Assembly: GCA_016763735.1 (NCBI GenBank)
Contig: JAESTE010000041.1
Span: forward strand, 1 to 11,611
Source of the DNA: Nitrospinaceae bacterium
GTDB lineage: Bacteria; Nitrospinota; Nitrospinia; Nitrospinales; VA-1
DNA: 11,611 bases
Reading direction: 5' to 3'
Part shown: one piece after another, positions 6,912-11,611 of the stretch
Layout: each line of letters begins with the position of its first letter
Numbering within the stretch: the stretch's first letter is position 1
Position numbers and translations under genes: made by a program
The notes under the pieces: model-generated
Told to the model about the DNA's origin: nothing
Database searches by the model: none
What the model saw: the letters and a program-made list of their open reading frames with translations, nothing else

Positions 6912-8132
6912 ATGCCTTTTGTTAAGCCATATCGAGTAGGTTGGATACTCTTGTTCGTTTTGGCGGTTCTTGCGCTATTTCGTCCTCCTGTAAAAGTTTT
7001 TGCTCACGAAATTTCAGGTTTTGTAACAGGTGAGGTACGGCTCTTCCAAAACGAAGCTCTATTTCCGGGTCAAAGCAATCAATCCGCCTCTTTTGCCCTG
7101 CAACCCGAGTATTACCATGAGTTCGAAAGCGGTAGCAGTTTCACCTTCGTTCCATTTTTGCGAGTCGATAGCGGCGATCAGGAACGCACCCACTTCGACA
7201 TACGCGAACTCACTTATCTTTGGTTGCAAGAGGATTATGAATTAAGAGTGGGTGTTCGAAAAGTTTTTTGGGGAACCACCGAGGTACTCCACCTGATAGA
7301 TATTATCAACCAGAACGATCAGGTGGAAAATATTGATACCGAGGACAAACTCGGTCAACCGATGATTAACGTTTCTTTTTTTCGCGACTGGGGCACCCTG
7401 GATATTTTCATGATGCCTTTTTTTCGTGAACGCACCTTCCAAGGAGTTGGAGGAAGATTGCGCAGTGCAACCCCCATAGATGATGACCGCGTTCAATATG
7501 AAAGTGCCGCCGAAGAATGGCATAGCGATTGGGCCATGCGTTACTCGCATACCTTTGGTGACCTCGACATCGGCCTCTCTCAATTTATAGGAACCAATCG
7601 AGAGCCGACCCTGCTCAATGGCACTGACTCCAGCGGCAACGCCATAAAAATCCCCAGATACGATCAGATCAAACAGACTAGCGTTGATGCTTCCTATGTG
7701 GTCGGCGAGTGGCTGTGGAAACTTGAATCCCTTTACCGCACCGGCCAGGGCAACGAGAATTATTTTGCATGGACAGGAGGTTTCGAATACACCTTCACCC
7801 GAATCTTTAATTCTGCAATAGATTTTGGCGTGATCGGCGAATGGATGTTCGACACAAGGGAAGAAAGAGCCACCACTGCCTTCGAAAATGATATCGCGAC
7901 CGGACTGCGGCTGGCAATCAACGATGCCGCCAGTACCGAAGCATTATTGGGGTGGGTACAGGATCTTGACACTTCTGCTCGATTTCTATTCCTTGAAGCC
8001 AGTCGAAGGTTCGGTGACAACTGGTTACTGACCGCCGAGCTACGCGCCTTTCTCAATCAGCCTATGGAAGACCTCCTGTTCGACCTGCGCGACGACGAAA
8101 TCATGCAAATAGAACTCGCCTATTACTTCTAG
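6912..8132 (+). CDS. Outer-membrane beta-barrel protein, DUF1302-like
   Basis: A 406-residue exported protein with a signal peptide at about residues 1-31 (hydrophobic core GWILLFVLAVLALF, cleavage near VFA/HE). The rest is made of alternating polar/hydrophobic strands and ends IELAYYF; a terminal phenylalanine after alternating aromatics is the usual signal for outer-membrane barrel assembly. Around residues 110-140 it reads ELRVGVRKVFWGTTEVLHLI then IINQND, which resembles the 'lrvGkQ-WG-NP-D' stretch of DUF1302 proteins, though the protein is shorter than typical DUF1302 members. DUF1302 barrels co-occur with LolA-like DUF1329 proteins and COG1033 RND exporters, so the position third in this operon supports the assignment. 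It is probably the outer-membrane end of the export route. No terminator is evident after it. The family label is tentative; the barrel call is firm. Confidence 0.75.
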   Translation: MPFVKPYRVGWILLFVLAVLALFRPPVKVFAHEISGFVTGEVRLFQNEALFPGQSNQSASFALQPEYYHEFESGSSFTFVPFLRVDSGDQERTHFDIRELTYLWLQEDYELRVGVRKVFWGTTEVLHLIDIINQNDQVENIDTEDKLGQPMINVSFFRDWGTLDIFMMPFFRERTFQGVGGRLRSATPIDDDRVQYESAAEEWHSDWAMRYSHTFGDLDIGLSQFIGTNREPTLLNGTDSSGNAIKIPRYDQIKQTSVDASYVVGEWLWKLESLYRTGQGNENYFAWTGGFEYTFTRIFNSAIDFGVIGEWMFDTREERATTAFENDIATGLRLAINDAASTEALLGWVQDLDTSARFLFLEASRRFGDNWLLTAELRAFLNQPMEDLLFDLRDDEIMQIELAYYF

Positions 8133-8194
8133 CCAACATGACGCTGGATTCGATGGGGTCATTGCCTTAATGATGGGACAATTCTATTACCGTT

Positions 8195-8214
8195 TTATTA
8201 ATAAATATTAATAA
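8195..8214 (+). repeat. A/T-only inverted repeat upstream of the repeat-protein promoter
   Basis: TTATTAATA-AA-TATTAATAA has perfect 9-base arms separated by two bases. It ends about 30 bases before the -10 at 8246, covering the upstream (-40 to -65) promoter region, where an operator or UP-like element could act. It has the same A/T-only character as the TetR-side palindromes but not the same sequence. Chance occurrence in this very A+T-rich gap is quite possible. Confidence 0.3.
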
Positions 8215-8242
8215 TTGTCACACTTCTAAAGAAATAAGGGTC

Positions 8243-8251
8243 TGGTATAAT
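8243..8251 (+). promoter_or_regulatory. Extended -10 promoter, possibly giving a leaderless mRNA
   Basis: TGG-TATAAT is a consensus extended -10 element, the best promoter element in the window. TTGTCA at 8215-8220 is too far away (25 bases) to be its -35, and nothing good lies 17 bases upstream, which fits extended -10 promoters that need no strong -35. With the hexamer ending at 8251, the usual six intervening bases place +1 at 8258, exactly the A of an ATG. Confidence 0.6.
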
Positions 8252-8300
8252 AGACACATGCCAACTCAAAAAAATATTTCATGGATTTCTTTTTTGTCTT

Positions 8301-9566
8301 TTGGGAATTGTAATTTCTCCCAGCTTCTTATTCGCAAACTCCTTTAATGAACTGGTGCAAGAAAAACGAATTCTGGAAAACCAGTTTGGTATCGAAACAC
8401 TGGAATGTTTTCCCTTCATCAAGAACATTGGGTTTACCGATGACCAGATACCTTTAATGGAGCAATGCCTTAAGGGAACATCCACTCTAAAAGAAGCACT
8501 CAGCAACGTCAGTCATAGAGACTATAAAGAAGTGGGAATCAGTAACCGGTTCTTAAGAACCGCCGGTTTCAATACTGTGCTGGTCGACTGGAAAGCCTCT
8601 CCCACTGAAATCGCGAGATTTTTAAACACTCGCCTTTCAATTGAGCAGCGCACGCAATTTCTGGATAAAATTTATGCATTAAAAAAAGAGATCGCCAGTC
8701 AAATTCGAGTCAAAGATTTGTATTGCTCAAAAGAAATTTCCAATAGCGATTGCCTGAAAGGTTATGAAAATCTTGCGGCCGTCCGCGCCACCCCGGCAAC
8801 AAAGAAACTTGCCTGGCATGAAATTATGATCACTAACTCGCCTTCAAACCCAGATGCACCACGAAAACTTATTTTAGGCTTCAATAACACCCCCGCCGAA
8901 ATGCGCGATCGATTAAAAAAAGACCCCTATCAATCTTGGAGACCGCAAAAAAAATTGTACGATGCCATTCAGGAAAAATATGGTAAAGCCTTCAAAAAGA
9001 AACTGCAGTTGGAAAACTTTGTCTGTGCCGCTGACATTACGTTGCAGGAATGTGAGCAGGGAGCCACACATTTACTTGAAGCCAGCAAATCGACCAGTTT
9101 TCGCATGCGCTACTGGGGTCAGGTGGTTATCAATCGTTACAACACTCTTATTCAAGATGACTTTCATGCGCAGATACGGTTTGACCTCTCCGCAGAACAA
9201 ATTGTGCAATATTTTTCCCGCAAGGCATTAAAAACCCAAGCGGAAAAAGACACCACATTGGCGGTAAAATTGGAAGGCCGCACTAAAAATAACCCTTCAA
9301 AGCTAAGAGCCGTTTGTGACCTCAGCGGGCTTCGTGCCGCACTATGCGCCAACGCGTTCAAAACCTTCATCCGGTTTGTAAAGAACAATCGTGACTATCA
9401 GGCACAGCAACCCTGGGACACTTTGATGTTTGTCGATGGCGCACAACTGGATCGCGTTAACTTCGCGCTCAACTCCAGTGCTAGAACCACCTACCTCTAC
9501 ATCGATGCCAACAGCAATGATGAACAGTTTTCAAATTATCTGGGAAAGTTTCGATCGGGTAATTAG
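8301..9566 (+). CDS. Unrecognised exported protein of four ~100-residue cysteine-pair repeats
   Basis: I do not recognise this 421-residue product. Eight cysteines form four pairs (numbering from TTG 8301): C36/C56, C142/C151, C242/C251 and C339/C349, spaced about 100 residues apart. Repeats 2 and 3 are in exact register: pair CX8C, then tryptophan 21 residues on (W172, W272), then a hydrophobic strand ending in F194/F294 and a helix (TPAEMRDRL; SAEQIVQYF). Repeats 1 and 4 keep the layout more loosely (PTEIARFL; DEQFSNYL). The whole mature chain appears to be these repeats. TTG 8301 lies inside a hydrophobic segment, so the natural start is upstream. ATG 8258 is one base out of frame; with six instead of seven A's at 8268-8274 it would give MPTQKIFHGF leading into a good signal peptide ending near FLFA/NS. 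Periplasmic or secreted location and disulphides are inferred. Its own promoter separates it from the export operon. Confidence 0.8.
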   Translation: MGIVISPSFLFANSFNELVQEKRILENQFGIETLECFPFIKNIGFTDDQIPLMEQCLKGTSTLKEALSNVSHRDYKEVGISNRFLRTAGFNTVLVDWKASPTEIARFLNTRLSIEQRTQFLDKIYALKKEIASQIRVKDLYCSKEISNSDCLKGYENLAAVRATPATKKLAWHEIMITNSPSNPDAPRKLILGFNNTPAEMRDRLKKDPYQSWRPQKKLYDAIQEKYGKAFKKKLQLENFVCAADITLQECEQGATHLLEASKSTSFRMRYWGQVVINRYNTLIQDDFHAQIRFDLSAEQIVQYFSRKALKTQAEKDTTLAVKLEGRTKNNPSKLRAVCDLSGLRAALCANAFKTFIRFVKNNRDYQAQQPWDTLMFVDGAQLDRVNFALNSSARTTYLYIDANSNDEQFSNYLGKFRSGN

Positions 9567-9584
9567 CAAGGCAGGAAAAGCGAA

Positions 9585-10556
9585 CTAAAGGTCGGGACCC
9601 ATCAAGCCAATAAAGCTATTGACCAGCTTAGGGTCAAAATCATTGCTCATTTGTTTTTTCATAATAATAAGCGTATCAAAAGCACTCAATGCCTTTTTAT
9701 AGGATCTTTTTGTAGTTAGCGCATCATAGACATCCATTATTTTGCAGATGCGAGCATAACGGTGGATCTCCTCGCCTTCAATGCCACGGGGGTAACCACC
9801 ACCCTTAAACTTTTCATGGTGCTCTGCGGCCATACTCACTACATTATGTGTATAGCATTTCATCCCGGTGAGGATTTCTTCACCTGCAAGGGCATGGGAT
9901 TTCATTTGTTCGAATTCTTTGTCACTCAATTTCCCACTTTTATTTATCAGGGCATGATCAATTTTAGATTTGCCCACATCGTGCAACATCCCCCCGAGGG
10001 AAAGTTGGCGCGTGTCATTCTTGCTCATTTTACTTTTCACACCAAATGTCATGCAATAAAGCCCGACATTGACGCTGTGGGTATAGGTATAATAATCTTT
10101 ACTGGTGATCGCAGCGATACCATGAAACCCAGCCTCAGCCGTGGTCATACAATCTTCCATCATATCCATCACCTCTTCTGAGGCTTCCAGAATTTTCTCT
10201 GAGGTGTTATTTTCAAAAAACTCTTTCATAACACCTTTGGACACTTCGTAAATTTTTTTTGTTTTTTCCTTGAGGGGGATATCAGGATTAGAAACCATCG
10301 CCTTTAACGACTTGGTAGCATACCTGTAATACTTAAACAGGTCTTCTTCGTGAATGTAAAAATCTTGATCGGTTCCGTCTTCGAGAAGCCTTCTTACCTT
10401 ATCTTGATGCTTGGGGTCTGTGCTGGCAAAAAGGACATATTTTATAGTGCCAAAAGTCTCCGTCTGGTAAAAGATATCGAAAGGCTCGTCACCGCCTTTG
10501 TCGAGAAAGCCGATATCGATTTCTCTAAATTTTTCCTCTTCAGTTTCCGCGCCCAC
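9585..10556 (-). CDS. HD-GYP domain protein, probable c-di-GMP phosphodiesterase
   Basis: The product is cytosolic and about 323 residues long. An N-terminal domain (FREIDIGFLDKGG onward, about 130 residues) is of the type that often precedes HD-GYP domains in deltaproteobacteria-like genomes. The catalytic domain contains the full set of motif residues: THSVNV, HDVGK, the KSHALAGEEI histidine, the HH pair followed by GGGYP, and MDVYDALTT. Nothing is degenerate, so hydrolysis of cyclic di-GMP is likely. I chose GTG 10556 because GAGG lies 5 bases upstream and the family's conserved start follows immediately. The frame is open to a TTG at 10607, which would add 17 implausible residues. The gene converges on the repeat-protein gene with an 18-base gap and no terminator between them. 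It is separated from the upstream M20 gene by about 190 bases and probably has its own promoter. Confidence 0.9.
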   Translation of the reverse strand: MGAETEEEKFREIDIGFLDKGGDEPFDIFYQTETFGTIKYVLFASTDPKHQDKVRRLLEDGTDQDFYIHEEDLFKYYRYATKSLKAMVSNPDIPLKEKTKKIYEVSKGVMKEFFENNTSEKILEASEEVMDMMEDCMTTAEAGFHGIAAITSKDYYTYTHSVNVGLYCMTFGVKSKMSKNDTRQLSLGGMLHDVGKSKIDHALINKSGKLSDKEFEQMKSHALAGEEILTGMKCYTHNVVSMAAEHHEKFKGGGYPRGIEGEEIHRYARICKIMDVYDALTTKRSYKKALSAFDTLIIMKKQMSNDFDPKLVNSFIGLMGPDL

Positions 10557-10675
10557 CGTAACCTCATATATTACAAATAGAAAACTTCCACCCAACCAAG
10601 CCCTCAAACCTGAGGCAACTGTTAGTTACGCTTGGGGAGAGCCATTGAGTATCTCATCCTGACAGGTTGAAAGGG

Positions 10676-10704
10676 ATTATAAACCTATTGCCAATTAAAT
10701 GAAA
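10676..10704 (-). promoter_or_regulatory. Candidate promoter of the HD-GYP gene
   Basis: On the minus strand TATAAT lies at 10681-10676, with a weak TTTCAT 17 bases upstream (10704-10699). This would give a leader of about 110 bases before the GTG, containing a small hairpin (CCTCA-GGTT-TGAGG, near 10604-10617). I searched the leader by eye for the conserved core of c-di-GMP riboswitches and did not find it. A second TATAAT at 10737-10732 has no usable -35. Confidence 0.35.
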
Positions 10705-10748
10705 TTATGTTTTTTAGCTCCATATAAATCTATTATAGTTTTCAAGAT

Positions 10749-11611
10749 TTACCGAGGTGGATACACCTCATTGACCCTCGAAACCAAGTGAATGATGGTT
10801 CGGGTGCAACCCAATAAATCGGGGATGGACAAACTTTCTCCCGGCTCGTGCATTTTCGCATCCGGGTCATAAGCGCCCAGACACAAAGGCTGCACGTCTC
10901 CCAAAGCCTGCATCAATTTTTCAACGAAAGGAATGGTTCCTCCACACCCATATAAACAGGATTTCTGACCGAATCCTTTTTCGAGCGATTCGAGGATCAA
11001 AGGAAAAACAGGATGTGAAATTCCGGTCATCCAGGGTGAAGCCCCTTTATCTTCCTTAATTTTCAGATTAAAACCTGGAGCAATATTTTGCGAAAGAAAT
11101 TTTTTGAGTTTTTCGATAGCAGTATGGTCTTTATTTCCCGGAGCCAGACGAATTTCGACAATTGCCTTTGCGGATGGGTCGTCATAGAGACGAGGTTCTA
11201 ATCCTTGATCTACAAAAAGTGACTGGATTTTCACCAAATTACCGATAGTAAATTTTTGCAAGTCAGTATGCAAAGTTCCATCGACAGAAATCAAATGATC
11301 GATCATTCGCGCTAACTGAATTTCCGCAATTGGAACGGGACCTCCATTAACACCTGAATGCGGGTCCTTTGATGCCGACTGCAAGACTAGGTCAAGGGTA
11401 GCCGGTGAGCCGCTAACAATATCCACTTTTAAATTTAAGTTGAACGGATTTTTTTCACGAACAATAAGCTCCACTTGTTTAGCTAAATTGATTGGATCAT
11501 CGGTCTCTGAAAAACTCAACCGCGCCCCAGCAGTTCCCAAAATAACGCTCCCTGATACGCGATGACCTGGACGAGCGTTTGCATAAGAGGTGCGTAACTG
11601 TGCAACCAGAA
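10749..11611 (-). CDS. M20-family metallopeptidase/deacylase, C-terminal part (5' end beyond window)
   Basis: The frame is open from the right edge to TAA at 10751-10749, about 287 residues; a TTG at 11540 is not the real start. M20 features include the lid-domain motif KDPHSGVNGGPVP (the HSG histidine contributes to the active site across the dimer), a lid-closing strand VEIRLAPGNKD, and the C-terminal catalytic block YGCGGTIPFVEKLMQALG followed by AYDPDAKMHEPGESLSIPDLL, with the metal-binding histidine in MHEPGE. The N-terminal zinc ligands lie outside the window. Substrate (dipeptide, acylated amino acid or other) cannot be told. Upstream of HSG, the segment GARLSFSETDDPINLAKQVE to NLNLKV looks like a second lid-closing strand and helix, which is unusual. 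It is co-oriented with the HD-GYP gene but about 190 bases away, so probably a separate unit. Confidence 0.87.
   Translation of the reverse strand, partial: LVAQLRTSYANARPGHRVSGSVILGTAGARLSFSETDDPINLAKQVELIVREKNPFNLNLKVDIVSGSPATLDLVLQSASKDPHSGVNGGPVPIAEIQLARMIDHLISVDGTLHTDLQKFTIGNLVKIQSLFVDQGLEPRLYDDPSAKAIVEIRLAPGNKDHTAIEKLKKFLSQNIAPGFNLKIKEDKGASPWMTGISHPVFPLILESLEKGFGQKSCLYGCGGTIPFVEKLMQALGDVQPLCLGAYDPDAKMHEPGESLSIPDLLGCTRTIIHLVSRVNEVYPPR

Noticed and set aside
9762..10181. 139-residue plus-strand open frame opposite the HD-GYP gene
   Set aside because: It lies wholly antisense to a gene with all HD-GYP catalytic motifs and encodes no recognisable protein; it is a shadow frame.
10557..10675. 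c-di-GMP riboswitch in the HD-GYP leader
   Set aside because: The leader length is suggestive, but the conserved core of the known c-di-GMP aptamers is not seen.
10754..10769. GAGGTG-GATA-CACCTC hairpin at the end of the M20 gene as a terminator
   Set aside because: It lies inside the coding region and is not followed by a T-run on the minus strand.
1..11611. tRNA, rRNA, CRISPR array or transposase gene
   Set aside because: No tRNA-like cloverleaf, no regularly spaced direct repeats and no transposase motifs were seen on either strand.

Overview
The window comes from a Gram-negative (two-membrane) bacterium. Evidence: a C-terminal-aromatic beta-barrel protein, a LolA-like periplasmic protein, an RND exporter and several signal peptides. 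Base composition is moderately A+T-rich, with very A+T-rich intergenic stretches. The gene families (YhaN-type ATPase, COG1033-type RND exporter with a LolA-like partner, HD-GYP protein with a family-specific N-terminal domain, M20 peptidase) would fit a marine deltaproteobacterium- or Nitrospinota-like lineage. That placement is a weak guess; no marker gene is present.

Layout. (1) 1-2906, plus strand: the tail of a probable SbcD/YhaO-like nuclease, then a YhaN/SbcC-like ATPase split at 723-726 into two overlapping frames (Walker A half and signature/Walker B half). (2) 3040-8132, plus strand: a TetR-family regulator followed by an apparent envelope-transport operon of RND (MMPL-type) exporter, LolA-like periplasmic protein and a DUF1302-like outer-membrane barrel. 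An 18-bp perfect palindrome overlaps a candidate promoter just before the exporter and is the natural candidate operator. A structured, REP-like intergenic element (6004-6083) lies between the exporter and the LolA-like gene. (3) 8195-9566, plus strand: an isolated gene with its own strong extended -10. It encodes an unrecognised exported protein built of four degenerate ~100-residue repeats, each carrying a cysteine pair. (4) 9585-11611, minus strand: a c-di-GMP phosphodiesterase-type HD-GYP protein, with an M20-family metallopeptidase upstream that runs off the window edge.

How they work together. The nuclease/ATPase pair should act on DNA ends. The TetR-RND-LolA-barrel set has the parts for moving a hydrophobic or lipid-like molecule from the inner membrane across the periplasm to the outer membrane under repression by the TetR protein; this is inferred from architecture and the substrate is unknown. 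The repeat protein and the HD-GYP gene are convergent with only 18 bp between them and are probably unrelated.

A recurrent oddity: three genes (the ATPase, the exporter and the repeat protein) have their frame broken by a net one-base change close to their 5' ends. Two of these breaks sit in A-runs exactly where the start codon and signal peptide or first membrane helix should be. Sequencing or assembly error is the simplest explanation, but slippage or real decay cannot be excluded from sequence alone. The most novel-looking item is the four-repeat cysteine-pair protein.
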